Positions 1 through 7,421 of a stretch of DNA of 44,384 bases are shown here, in pieces; the first letter of the stretch is position 1; each line of letters opens with the position of its first letter. Under the pieces are notes generated by a model. The model was given only the letters and a program-made list of their open reading frames with translations. It was not told the DNA's origin and ran no database searches. The translations under genes and the position numbers were made by a program. Source of the DNA: Frankiales bacterium (GTDB lineage: Bacteria > Actinomycetota > Actinomycetes > Mycobacteriales > SCTD01); assembly GCA_025465135.1 (NCBI GenBank), contig JAODNA010000037.1, positions 1 to 44,384 of the forward strand, written 5' to 3'.

Positions 1-306
1 CCGAGCGCCACGACCGACGCGCCGTGCGGCTGCCAGCCGGCGCCGCAGCCGACCCGCACGTCCGACCCGAAGCCGGCATCGAGCCCGAGTGCGACGCCCG
101 GGCCGACCCAGGCTCCGTCGCCGAAGCCGAGCTCACCTGCACCGTCGCCGACGCCGTCGAGCCCGCTGCCCGTGCCGACCTCGGTCCCGAGCACGGTCCC
201 GACGTCTGTCCCCACGCTGCCGGTGCCGCTGCCGAGCATCACGCCGACCCCGCTGACGCTGCCGGAGATCCCCGGCGTCACGGTGCCGACGCTCCCCCAC
301 GGCTGA
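1..306 (+). CDS. C-terminal tail of a Pro/Ser/Thr-rich protein (5' partial)
   Basis: Reading frame 1 is open from the first base to a TGA at 304-306; the start lies before the window. The 101 visible residues are almost entirely Pro, Ser, Thr, Val and Ala (for example PSPTPSSPLPVPTSVPSTVP), with two Cys near the beginning. No fold, membrane segment or catalytic motif can be seen. Such tails are usually extended cell-wall-spanning or linker segments of exported actinobacterial proteins, or the low-complexity end of a regulator. The codons are GC-rich with strong third-position GC in this frame. Function cannot be given. Being on the same strand as the LPXTG gene about 340 bp downstream does not prove a link. 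Confidence 0.6.
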   Translation, partial: PSATTDAPCGCQPAPQPTRTSDPKPASSPSATPGPTQAPSPKPSSPAPSPTPSSPLPVPTSVPSTVPTSVPTLPVPLPSITPTPLTLPEIPGVTVPTLPHG

Positions 307-432
307 CCCAGCCCCCCCGCCGGACCCGTCCGGCTGCGCCTCCGGCATGCGCACGCCGATCAACGAGGCCGCCGTACCGGGATCGGGTCGCCGCCGGTCC
401 CCTCGGACCAGGCTCCTGTAGTGCCAATGACC

Positions 433-447
433 TACCGCACAGCGGTA
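433..447. promoter_or_regulatory. Perfect 6-3-6 palindrome in the gap before the LPXTG gene
   Basis: TACCGC-ACA-GCGGTA. The 340-bp gap at 307-646 has no convincing gene. This dyad and a second of the same geometry at 570-584 are the only structures I see in it. A role as an operator is inference. Confidence 0.3.
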
Positions 448-569
448 CGACGTCCAGGTCTCAGCCTCGATGTCCGGATTTGCTCCCCGGGTTTTGAAAA
501 TTCTTCGGTGGGGTGCGTCACTACCTGCCGAGGCCGTCGTTTCCTTGGCTGAGGGACCCGATCGGGGGG

Positions 570-584
570 GTCGGATAGTCCGAC
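570..584. promoter_or_regulatory. Perfect 6-3-6 palindrome upstream of the LPXTG gene
   Basis: GTCGGA-TAG-TCCGAC, 62 bp before the ATG at 647. It has the same arm and spacer lengths as the dyad at 433-447 but a different sequence, so the two are not copies of one site. It could bind a dimeric regulator or form a small hairpin in the leader. Confidence 0.3.
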
Positions 585-646
585 TTCAGTCGCTTGTCCC
601 AAATGTCGATAGTGCAGTCAACCTATCCGCTTCGAAGGAGCACGCA

Positions 647-2134
647 ATGTCAGTTCAGGGACGGGTCGGGCGGCTCACCGCGCTGGCCATCGCCACCGGC
701 ACGCTCGTTGCCGCGGGCTCCGGTATCGCCGGCGCCTCTGCCCCCGCCGGCACCCGTCAGATGACGGCGAGCGGCAAGGGCTCCGCACTGCACCTCACGA
801 TCAACCTGCCGGACGCGGTGGCCCAGGTGCTGGGCACCTCGACCATCGAGCAGTACATCTCCCTGACCGACGGCAAGGTCTCCACGGTCGGCCTGCCGTC
901 CGCCGAGACGACCGCCGTGCTCGGCAAGGGCACGACGCCGGTCCTGTCCGACTACCTGAACAAGTCCACGTCGGCCGCCCTCGGCGGCAAGACCGAGGAC
1001 GTCAGCAACCAGGACAGCGCCCTCAACAGCCTCCCCGGCTTCAAGGTCCAGCTGCTGCCCCTGAGCAGCAAGGTCGCCAACCCGGCCACCACGGTCAACG
1101 GCTCCGTCGCCAAGAGCAGCAGCGCGATCGCCCACATCTCCATCGGCGGCCTCCCGCTGGCCCAGCTCAACACGGTCACGGCGCCGGTCCAGGCGGTCCT
1201 CGGCACCGCGCTCGGCACGGTCAACGGCACGACGTCGCAGGCCACGGGCGCCGTGAACACCGCAGTCGACAGCGCCCTGAGCGCCCTCAACGGCGTGACG
1301 TCCAACGCGTCGGCGCCGGTCACCTCCGCCGTCCAGAGCCAGGTCGACGCCGCCATCTCGACCCTCAACGGTGCGGTCAACGGCCTCAACTCCACCCTGA
1401 CCGGCCTGCAGGCCGACGCCGACCTCGTCAGCCTCGACGCGGTCACGAGCGACCAGAACATCACCCGCAACGGCTCCGCTGTCACCTCGACGGTGTCCAA
1501 CACCATCAAGAACCTCAGCGTCCTCAACGGCCTGGTCAAGGTCTCCGCCATCACGTCCGAGGCCTCGGCCACGGCCGGTGGCGCCCCGGGCACGGCGAAG
1601 GCCGCGACCAACGCTCCCGTCTTCAAGGTCGACGTCGCCAACGGCGCGCTGACCGCGCTGCTCGACCAGAACGGCCTCAACGTCGGTGGCACTGTCGGCA
1701 ACATGCTTCCGCCGGCCGTCCAGGGCGCCGTCAACACGGCCCTCGACACCGTCAACAGCACGCTCAACGCTGCTGCCGGCATCAACGTCGAGATGGGCCA
1801 GGGCGCGACCCAGACGGCCCCTGACGGCACCTCCGCCGTCGCCAAGGTCGCCGCGACCAAGATCACCATCGACCCGCCGGCTCTGCACGGTGTCGTCGCC
1901 GGTGTCGCCCTGCCGGTCGCGCTCCTCCCGGCCGACAAGAAGTTCCTCACGCTGGAGCTCGTCTCCGCCGAGGCCGTCGCCGCCAACCAGTTCGTCCCGG
2001 CCGCCCCGGTGCAGCTCGCTGCGCCGAAGGCCCTGCCCCGGACCGGTGGCAACCTGCCGCTGACCGGCGCGGTCGCCACCCTGCTCGTCGGTGCCGCGAT
2101 GGTGGTCCGCCGCCGCCGCACCGCCGAGATCTAG
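647..2134 (+). CDS. LPXTG-type cell-surface protein, Ala/Thr/Val/Asn-rich
   Basis: The 495-residue protein has a signal peptide (residues 1 to about 31; hydrophobic core after VGRLT, Ala-rich cleavage zone ASA/AGA). At the C terminus it has a full sorting signal: LPRTG at 463-467, a hydrophobic stretch and an RRRR-containing tail. Class A or E sortases cut such signals between T and G and link the protein to peptidoglycan; no sortase gene lies in the window. The centre has helical, low-complexity stretches with recurring SALNG/STLNGAVNGLN-like segments and few aromatic residues, suggesting a fibrous stalk. Start: ATG 647 follows AAGGAG at 635-640. The frame stays open upstream but has no better ribosome site. 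A strong hairpin follows the stop. Function unknown; adhesion or envelope structure are possibilities. Confidence 0.8.
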   Translation: MSVQGRVGRLTALAIATGTLVAAGSGIAGASAPAGTRQMTASGKGSALHLTINLPDAVAQVLGTSTIEQYISLTDGKVSTVGLPSAETTAVLGKGTTPVLSDYLNKSTSAALGGKTEDVSNQDSALNSLPGFKVQLLPLSSKVANPATTVNGSVAKSSSAIAHISIGGLPLAQLNTVTAPVQAVLGTALGTVNGTTSQATGAVNTAVDSALSALNGVTSNASAPVTSAVQSQVDAAISTLNGAVNGLNSTLTGLQADADLVSLDAVTSDQNITRNGSAVTSTVSNTIKNLSVLNGLVKVSAITSEASATAGGAPGTAKAATNAPVFKVDVANGALTALLDQNGLNVGGTVGNMLPPAVQGAVNTALDTVNSTLNAAAGINVEMGQGATQTAPDGTSAVAKVAATKITIDPPALHGVVAGVALPVALLPADKKFLTLELVSAEAVAANQFVPAAPVQLAAPKALPRTGGNLPLTGAVATLLVGAAMVVRRRRTAEI

Positions 2135-2148
2135 AGCTCTACCGCTTC

Positions 2149-2188
2149 CACAGCGCCCCCGCCCTCCTCGGAGGGCGGGGGCGCTGTG
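2149..2188 (+). terminator. Strong hairpin terminator after the LPXTG gene
   Basis: A perfect 18-bp GC-rich stem (arms 2149-2166 and 2171-2188, outer end CACAGCG/CGCTGTG) with a 4-nt CTCG loop begins 15 bp after the stop. There is no T-run, as is common for actinobacterial terminators. Confidence 0.85.
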
Positions 2189-2229
2189 CTGTCCCATAAG
2201 GTCGACGTACGGCGATACGAGGAGGTCAT

Positions 2230-3156
2230 GTGGTCCGCCTGTCCCGACGGTCCCGGACCGACGACGGCGTCAGCGCCGTGCTCGCCGGCGTCGCCTCCGC
2301 GGCTGCCGCGGAGGTCGAGGACAGCCTCGCCGTCCCGCCCGATCCGACGGCCGCAGCCTTCTTCGACGTCGACAACACGATGATCCGGGGCGCCTCGATC
2401 TACTTCTTCGGCAAGGGGATGGCCGGCCGCGGTCTGATCACGACCAGCGACATCCTGCGGTTCGGCTGGCAGCAGCTGGCGTTCCGGGTCAAGGGCAAGG
2501 AGAACCTCGAAGCCGTCGCCGAGGCGCGTGACAAGGCGCTCGGCCTGGTCGCCGGCAAGCGGGTCGACGAGATCGTCGCGTACGGCGAGGAGATCTACGA
2601 CGAGCTGATGGAACGGCGTATCTGGTCGGGGACGCGCGCCCTCGCCCAGCAGCACCTCGACGCGGGCCAGCGGGTCTGGCTCGTGACCGCAACGCCGGTC
2701 GAGCTGGCCCGGATCATCGCCAAGCGGCTCGGTCTGACCGGGGCCCTGGGCACGGTGAGCGAGGTCGAGGACGGGCTCTACACCGGTCGGCTCGTCGGGG
2801 AGCCGCTGCACGGTCCGGCGAAGGCCGAGGCGGTTCGCGCCCTGGCCGAGCGCGAGGGGCTCGACCTGGCCCGGTGCACGGCCTACAGCGACTCCTCCAA
2901 CGACGTGCCGATGCTCTCGGCCGTCGGCCACGCCGTCGCGATCAACCCCGACACGGCGCTGCGCGAGGAGGCCCGGACCCGGGGCTGGGAGGTGCGCGAC
3001 TTCCGCACGGGGCGCAAGGCCGCGAAGATCGGCATCCCGACGGCTGCGGGTGTCGGCGCGCTGACCGGCGGTGTGGTTGCCGGCCTGGCACTGCGCCGGC
3101 GCCACGCGGGACACGGCCACCTGCGCCAGTGGGCCGCCGCCGTCCACCTCCGCTAG
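2230..3156 (+). CDS. HAD-IB family phosphatase (SerB-like)
   Basis: The 308-residue protein is a haloacid dehalogenase-superfamily hydrolase of the IB (phosphoserine phosphatase-like) group. Motif I is FFDVDNTM near residue 40, with nucleophile and acid Asp in DxDxT. Motif II is the VTAT region, and motif IV is [12 protein letters not shown]. The C terminus carries a Gly/Ala/Val hydrophobic segment and an Arg/His-rich tail, so it may be membrane-attached. Start GTG 2230 is 4 nt after GGAGG at 2221-2225; an ATG at 2228 is in another frame. The next gene begins on the base after the stop. A SerB1-type gene sits close to a PlsC-like acyltransferase in mycobacteria too, hinting at a lipid or phospholipid role, but the substrate cannot be read from sequence. 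Confidence 0.85.
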   Translation: MVRLSRRSRTDDGVSAVLAGVASAAAAEVEDSLAVPPDPTAAAFFDVDNTMIRGASIYFFGKGMAGRGLITTSDILRFGWQQLAFRVKGKENLEAVAEARDKALGLVAGKRVDEIVAYGEEIYDELMERRIWSGTRALAQQHLDAGQRVWLVTATPVELARIIAKRLGLTGALGTVSEVEDGLYTGRLVGEPLHGPAKAEAVRALAEREGLDLARCTAYSDSSNDVPMLSAVGHAVAINPDTALREEARTRGWEVRDFRTGRKAAKIGIPTAAGVGALTGGVVAGLALRRRHAGHGHLRQWAAAVHLR

Positions 3157-3300
3157 GTGGCGCGCTGGCTGGTCCTGCTGGCACTCGTGTCGTTCATCGT
3201 CTGGCGCTACCTCCCGCGCATCCGCATCACCTGGGCCGTCGTCGCGGTGACGCTCGTCGTCATCGTCGGCACGCGGACGGCCATCCAGCACTGGACCTGA
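3157..3300 (+). CDS. 47-residue two-helix membrane protein
   Basis: GTG 3157 directly follows the TAG of the HAD phosphatase, with no spacer. The frame encodes 47 residues: a hydrophobic segment WLVLLALVSFIVW, a short basic link YLPRIRIT, a second hydrophobic segment AVVAVTLVVIVG and a polar end. There is no own ribosome site, so translation probably depends on ribosomes finishing the upstream gene. No family is recognised. The stop is 11 bp before repeat cluster A. It could be a small accessory or anchoring subunit of the phosphatase; this rests only on position. Confidence 0.55.
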   Translation: MARWLVLLALVSFIVWRYLPRIRITWAVVAVTLVVIVGTRTAIQHWT

Positions 3301-3311
3301 CCTCAAGCGGA

Positions 3312-3506
3312 GGTGTGCGCAGCCCCGGCGTACGACGCGAGCGTGCGGTGCGCACACCCCTGATCGGCCTCGCCGTACCCAGGAAGGTGTGCGCAGGCCG
3401 CGCGTGCGACGTGAGCGTGCGGTGCGCACACCCCTGATCGGCCTCGCCGTACCTAGGGAGGTGTGCGCAGGCCGGGCATGCGACGTGAGCGTGCGGTGCG
3501 CACACC
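3312..3506 (+). repeat. Dyad-repeat cluster A (three 47-bp units, 74-bp period)
   Basis: Units at 3312-3358, 3386-3432 and 3460-3506 each start GGTGTGCGCA and end TGCGCACACC, giving a perfect 10-bp stem. Units 2 and 3 have the asymmetric core GCGTGCGACGTGAGCGTG; unit 1 has small changes. The 27-bp spacers (3359-3385, 3433-3459) differ at only two positions and begin CCTGATCGGCCTCGCC. The array fills the gap between two convergent genes, so it may also act as a terminator. Clusters B and C carry the same unit with other spacers. Confidence 0.9.
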
Positions 3507-3521
3507 CTCAGAACGCGCGCG

Positions 3522-4487
3522 TCAGAAGAAGACCGAACGGCGCTGCATCAGCAGCGTGTAGAGCGTCGACTGGATGGTCTCGCGGACCTGGTCGGTCAGG
3601 TTGAAGACCAGCATCGGGTCCTCCGCCGCGGCAGGGCCGCCGAGGTCCTTCGTCTCGATCGGCTCGCCGAACTCGATGATCCACTTCGACGGCAGGGGCA
3701 CGGCGCCGATCGGACCGAGCCACGGGAACAGCGGTGTGACCGGGAGGTAGGGCATGCCGAGCAGGCGCGCCAGCGTCTTGGCGTTGCCGACCATCGGGTA
3801 GATCTCCTCGGCTCCGACGATCGAGCACGGGATGATCGGCGTGCCGGTGCGCAGGGCGGCGGACACGAAGCCACCGCGGCCGAAGCGCTGCAGCTTGTAG
3901 CGCTCGCTGAACGGCTTTCCGATGCCCTTGAAGCCCTCCGGGAAGACGCCCACGAGGTTGCCGGCGTTGAGCAGCCGCTCGGCATCGGCGTTGCAGGCCA
4001 GCGTGTTTCCGCCCTTGCGCGCGATCGGCGCGACGATCGGCAACGTGAACACGAGGTCGGCGCCGAGCAGGCGCAGGTGCCGGTGCGCGGGGTGGTGGTC
4101 CAGCAGCGCGAGCGTCGTCATCAGCGCGTCGACCGGGATCGTGCCGGAGTGGTTGGCGACGATGAGCGCGCCGCCGGTGTCGGGGACGTTGTCGAGCCCG
4201 CGCGTCTCGACGCGGAACCACTTGTTGTAGAGCGGCCGCAGCGGCGGCAGCAGCACGTGGTCGGTCAGGTCGGCGTCGAAGCCGAAGTCGTCGATCTCGT
4301 AGTCACCGGTGAAGCGCCGGCGCAGGAAAGCCAGCGCCCCCGCGACCTTGCGCTCCCACTCCGCGGGCTCGGTCGTCGGCGGTTCAGGGGTCACCGGCTC
4401 GGGCCGGTTGGCAGCCTTCTCGGCGCGGCGGGCCCGGGCGTCACGCCCGTCGCGGGGCTCGAGCGGGATGACGGTCGCCTCAGGCAC
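3522..4487 (-). CDS. PlsC-like lysophospholipid acyltransferase
   Basis: The 321-residue protein belongs to the 1-acylglycerol-3-phosphate acyltransferase (PlsC/LPLAT) superfamily, which moves an acyl chain from acyl-CoA or acyl-ACP to a lysolipid at the inner membrane face. The catalytic block is NHSGTIPVDA, where His and Asp are spaced H-x6-D rather than the H-x4-D of classic PlsC. The phosphate-binding block is VFPEGFKG, and PIIPCSIVGAEEIYP follows. The first 45 residues are charged and Pro-rich. ATG 4487 overlaps the end of the epimerase gene by 8 bp, so the two are co-translated. Mycobacteria keep the same pair (Rv0501-Rv0502). The exact substrate is unknown. Confidence 0.85.
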   Translation of the reverse strand: MPEATVIPLEPRDGRDARARRAEKAANRPEPVTPEPPTTEPAEWERKVAGALAFLRRRFTGDYEIDDFGFDADLTDHVLLPPLRPLYNKWFRVETRGLDNVPDTGGALIVANHSGTIPVDALMTTLALLDHHPAHRHLRLLGADLVFTLPIVAPIARKGGNTLACNADAERLLNAGNLVGVFPEGFKGIGKPFSERYKLQRFGRGGFVSAALRTGTPIIPCSIVGAEEIYPMVGNAKTLARLLGMPYLPVTPLFPWLGPIGAVPLPSKWIIEFGEPIETKDLGGPAAAEDPMLVFNLTDQVRETIQSTLYTLLMQRRSVFF

Positions 4488-5547
4488 CGAGGGCTCCTGC
4501 CGCAGCGGACCGGTTCGCGGTACGACGGCGGGCGAGCGCGTCGAGGATCTTCTGCTCCGCCGCAGCGGCGAAGTCGCCGCTGAAGCCCCCCGAGCTGCGG
4601 GACGCGAAGTCCTCGAATGCCTGCGCCGTCGGACGCGGCGACCAGCCGAACTCCTTCGCGAAGCGGCTCACATCCGCGACGCGGCCGTGCTCGAGGTAGC
4701 GCATCTGCTCGGGCGAGAAGTCGACGAGGCCGGCGCGACGGAACACCTGGGCGACGACGCTGACACCGGGCGCGGGGACGGGGAACGACGGGCGTCCGAC
4801 GCGGCGGATCGCCTGCGACAGCAGGAGGACTCCCTCACCGCCGACGTTGAAGATGCCGGGGTGCTCCTCGAGCGTCGAGCGACGCAGCGCCTCGATGCCG
4901 TCGTCCTCGTGGCACAGCTGGATCCGCGGGTCGAAGCCGAAGACGGTCGGCACGACGGGCAGCGAGAAGTAGCGCGTCAGCATGCTCTCGATGGTCGGGC
5001 CGATGAAGTTGGTGAAGCGCAGCAGCGAGAGCGTGACGTCGGGGCGGCGACGCCCGAAGCCACGGACGTAGCCCTCGACCTCGACGGCGTCCTTGGCGTA
5101 GCCGGACTTCGGCAGCGCCCGCGGCTCCTCCGACTCGGTGAACAGCGCCGGGTCACGCGGCGACGAGCCGTAGATGGCGGTCGTCGACTTCACCACCAGC
5201 TTGCGCATGCTCGGCGCCTTCTGGCAGGCCGCGAGCAGCTGCATCGTGCCGATGACGTTGATCTCCTTCATCGCCGTACGGCCACCGGCGCCGAGCGGGG
5301 TGGCGATGACGTTCATGTGCACGACCGTGTAGACCTCGGCCTGCGCGATGACCTTCGCGATGAGCGGGTTGCGGATGTCGGCGCGGACGAACTCGGTGCG
5401 GCCGAGGGCCTTCTCGATCTCCGGCTTCGGGGGAACGGTGTCGACGCCGATCACGCGCTCGACCGACGAGTCGGCGGCCAGCACGGCGGCCAGCCGGCTG
5501 CCGAGGTAGCGACTGACGCCGGTGACGAGGACGACGCGGGGGGGCAC
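4480..5547 (-). CDS. NAD-dependent epimerase/dehydratase family protein (atypical extended SDR)
   Basis: The 355-residue Rossmann-fold protein resembles GalE2-type epimerases. It begins PRVVLVTGVSRYLGSRLA, where the usual TGxxGxxG has an Arg in place of the middle Gly. VIGVDT and FVRADIRNP follow, and then STTAIYGSS. The expected YxxxK pair is not seen: the region reads SGYAKDAVEVE, with Lys at +2. Catalysis may thus be altered, or the protein may be a binding member of the superfamily. Start: GTG 5547 has GAGAGGA about 7 nt upstream; an in-frame GTG at 5580 would add 11 residues without a clear site. Its end overlaps the PlsC gene. Confidence 0.8.
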   Translation of the reverse strand: MPPRVVLVTGVSRYLGSRLAAVLAADSSVERVIGVDTVPPKPEIEKALGRTEFVRADIRNPLIAKVIAQAEVYTVVHMNVIATPLGAGGRTAMKEINVIGTMQLLAACQKAPSMRKLVVKSTTAIYGSSPRDPALFTESEEPRALPKSGYAKDAVEVEGYVRGFGRRRPDVTLSLLRFTNFIGPTIESMLTRYFSLPVVPTVFGFDPRIQLCHEDDGIEALRRSTLEEHPGIFNVGGEGVLLLSQAIRRVGRPSFPVPAPGVSVVAQVFRRAGLVDFSPEQMRYLEHGRVADVSRFAKEFGWSPRPTAQAFEDFASRSSGGFSGDFAAAAEQKILDALARRRTANRSAAAGALGA

Positions 5548-5609
5548 GGGCGGTCCTCTCGGGCAGATCGGGCGAGGCACGTAGCCTACCGGCCGCCCGA
5601 TTCGCCCGT

Positions 5610-6479
5610 TTAGGCCGTGCGGGCGGCCGGCTGGGCGTCGGCCAGGGGTGGGCCGGCCTGCTGGGGCACGCGGGCGAGGACCAGGGGATCCCCGCGGCGG
5701 GCCCGCAGGGCGGACGCGGCGCTGCCCTGGTTGACCGCGATCGTGACGGTCCGGAACGAGTCCTCGCAGACCGCGAGCCGGCCGCGCGCGACCTGCCCGT
5801 AGGTCAGCGTGAAGGGCACCGTCATGGTCTTGCCGCCGCAGCGCAGCTCGACGGTGTCGCCGAGGTGGACGCCGGCGGCCTCGAGGTCGGCCCGGTGCAT
5901 GTTGAGCGTGAGGTTGCCGAAGTGGTCGACCATCACGACCTCGCCGTGCACGTGGTCGTCATCGATCGTGGGCAGTCGCAGCGGGATCCGCTCGAGGTCC
6001 TCGATGTCGATCCGGGTACCGACCTCCTCGATCGCGAGCCCGGCGGCAAGCCGCGCGGCCACGGGGGAGAAGACGTCGCGGCCGCGGAACGTGCGGGCCG
6101 GGTTGGGATGCCACAGCGACGGGTTGTCGAGCACGTGCGCTGCCGTCGCCCCGCCGGCGATCTCCCAGGACTGGCTGGTCAGCCCGTTGTCCGGAGCGAC
6201 GAAGGTCGAGCCGTCTGCGGTCCGGATCGCGACGCCCCGCACCGGCGTCGGGCGGAACGGGTCGACCAGCGCGAGGTGCACGGCGGGCACCGGCAGGTAG
6301 GGGATCGCCGAAGCGAGCACGGCAGCGCCCTGCTCGATGTCCTGCGCGTTGACCAGGTGCAGGACATCGAGGACCTGCACCTGCGGCGCGGTGCGGGCGA
6401 TCACGCCCTTGCAGACACCGAGGAACGCGTCCTCGAAGCCGTAGTCCGACAGGAAGGTCAGCCAACGGGCATCGGACAC
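5610..6479 (-). CDS. SAM hydroxide adenosyltransferase-like (DUF62) protein
   Basis: The 289-residue protein aligns with the S-adenosyl-L-methionine hydrolase/fluorinase-chlorinase fold. FLSDYGFEDAFLGVCKG (9-25), VAPDNGL (94-100), a GRDVFSPVAARLA block (133-145) and DHFGNLTLN are present. Known SAM hydrolases use an Asp-Arg-His set, usually in VDPGVGxxRR and TFHGRD. Here the first reads VDPFRPTPVRG (D73 and R81 kept) and the second TFRGRD, with Arg132 where His is usual. The protein may be inactive or changed in specificity. Start is GTG 6479, 10 bp after the bS22-like stop. It has no clear ribosome site, so coupling is likely. Confidence 0.8.
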   Translation of the reverse strand: MSDARWLTFLSDYGFEDAFLGVCKGVIARTAPQVQVLDVLHLVNAQDIEQGAAVLASAIPYLPVPAVHLALVDPFRPTPVRGVAIRTADGSTFVAPDNGLTSQSWEIAGGATAAHVLDNPSLWHPNPARTFRGRDVFSPVAARLAAGLAIEEVGTRIDIEDLERIPLRLPTIDDDHVHGEVVMVDHFGNLTLNMHRADLEAAGVHLGDTVELRCGGKTMTVPFTLTYGQVARGRLAVCEDSFRTVTIAVNQGSAASALRARRGDPLVLARVPQQAGPPLADAQPAARTA

Positions 6480-6489
6480 GACGCGGAGG

Positions 6490-6588
6490 CTACTTCTTGT
6501 TACGACGCTGGACGCGGGTCTTCTTCAGCAGCTTGCGGTGCTTCTTCTTGGCCATCCGCTTGCGGCGCTTCTTGATGACGGAACCCAC
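6490..6588 (-). CDS. bS22-like small ribosomal protein (AURKAIP1/COX24 domain)
   Basis: This 32-residue, extremely basic protein starts [18 protein letters not shown] and ends QRRNKK, with 17 Lys/Arg in total or more. It matches the actinobacterial 30S subunit protein bS22, whose homologue in mycobacteria (Rv0500B) lies directly after a BldC-like gene, exactly as here. Start is GTG 6588, preceded by AGAGGG with suitable spacing. An internal ATG would leave only about 20 residues. The neighbouring genes on the same strand are the BldC-like gene upstream and the SAM-hydrolase relative downstream. Confidence 0.88.
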   Translation of the reverse strand: MGSVIKKRRKRMAKKKHRKLLKKTRVQRRNKK

Positions 6589-6633
6589 GAAAAACCCTCT
6601 GCTCGAAAGACGACGTCCAGGAAAGCGGCCAGC

Positions 6634-6825
6634 CTACCCGGCTTCGGTGAAGGCACCTCTGAGGTAGTCATGGACCGCGTGCTCGGGGACCCGGAACGAG
6701 CGGCCGACGCGGACCGATGTCAGGTCGCCGGCGTGGACCAGGCGGTAGACCGTCATCTTCGAGACGCGCATGATCGCGGCGACCTCGGCGACGGTCAGGA
6801 AGCGCACCTCGGACAGGCTGGACAT
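6634..6825 (-). CDS. BldC-type MerR-fold DNA-binding protein
   Basis: The 63-residue protein is a single winged-helix DNA-binding domain of the excisionase/BldC family: FLTVAEVAAIMRVSKMTVYRLVHAGDL, then SVRVGRSFRVPEHAVHDYL. BldC of Streptomyces (68 residues) binds direct repeats cooperatively and controls the timing of sporulation; the mycobacterial homologue is Rv0500A. ATG 6825 was chosen over an upstream in-frame start at 6867 because GGGAG lies about 7 nt before it and because family length fits. The bS22-like gene follows 45 bp downstream, a pairing kept across the phylum. Confidence 0.85.
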   Translation of the reverse strand: MSSLSEVRFLTVAEVAAIMRVSKMTVYRLVHAGDLTSVRVGRSFRVPEHAVHDYLRGAFTEAG

Positions 6826-6928
6826 AGGAACGCTCCCGGCACGCGTCGTGGCCACCGGCTTCCCCACCGGTGACGCGAGACACGCACGTGCACTACGGAG
6901 AGTATCGGGACATGAGGGGTTGGCGGTA

Positions 6929-7411
6929 TCACCCGTTTGGCGTAGTGGGTTCAGGATCGGTCACGTCCGCGAGGATCGCCTGGAGAGCCGGTACGACGGC
7001 ATCGGCCTCGACCAGGAAGGCGACCCCGTGCGCGCCGCCGCCGAGGGTGACGGTGCGGCCCCTCATCCGCTCGTCGGCGATGACCGGCCAGGCCCGGAGC
7101 GCTCCGAACGGCGTGATGGTCCCCCGCTCGTACCCCGTGGCCTCCTTGGCGGCCCCCGCATCGGGCATGGACAGGCGGCTCACGCCGAGCAGCGCGCGCA
7201 GCTTCGGCCACGAAATCGTGCGGTCCCCCGGGACGAGGACGAGCAGGTAGTCGTCGTCGCCACGTCGTACGACGAGGGTCTTGATGACGTCCGCGGGCTC
7301 GACGCCTCGCGCCGCTGCCGCCTCCGCGAGTGAGCTCACCGGACCGTGCTCGACGACGCGGTAGACCAGGCCGGCAGCATCGAGGGCGGCCAGGGCGCGC
7401 TCGCGGCTCAT
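6929..7411 (-). CDS. YbaK/EbsC-family aminoacyl-tRNA deacylase
   Basis: The 160-residue protein is one YbaK/ProX editing domain. It has EHGPVSSLAEAAAARGVEPADVIKTLVVRRG at the front, a Lys in the VIKTLV strand that family members use for binding the aminoacyl-tRNA end, and the late block VTLGGGAHGVAFLVE. Such free-standing domains hydrolyse mischarged tRNAs such as Cys- or Ala-tRNAPro. The start at 7411 is 10 bp after the membrane-protein stop. The 103 bp between its stop and the BldC-like gene hold that gene's promoter region. Confidence 0.85.
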   Translation of the reverse strand: MSRERALAALDAAGLVYRVVEHGPVSSLAEAAAARGVEPADVIKTLVVRRGDDDYLLVLVPGDRTISWPKLRALLGVSRLSMPDAGAAKEATGYERGTITPFGALRAWPVIADERMRGRTVTLGGGAHGVAFLVEADAVVPALQAILADVTDPEPTTPNG

Positions 7412-7421
7412 GCCGCCGAGG

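Noticed and set aside
650-2197. Long minus-strand frames opposite the LPXTG gene
   Set aside because: Antisense shadows of GC-rich codons. The plus-strand gene has a signal peptide, sorting signal and terminator.
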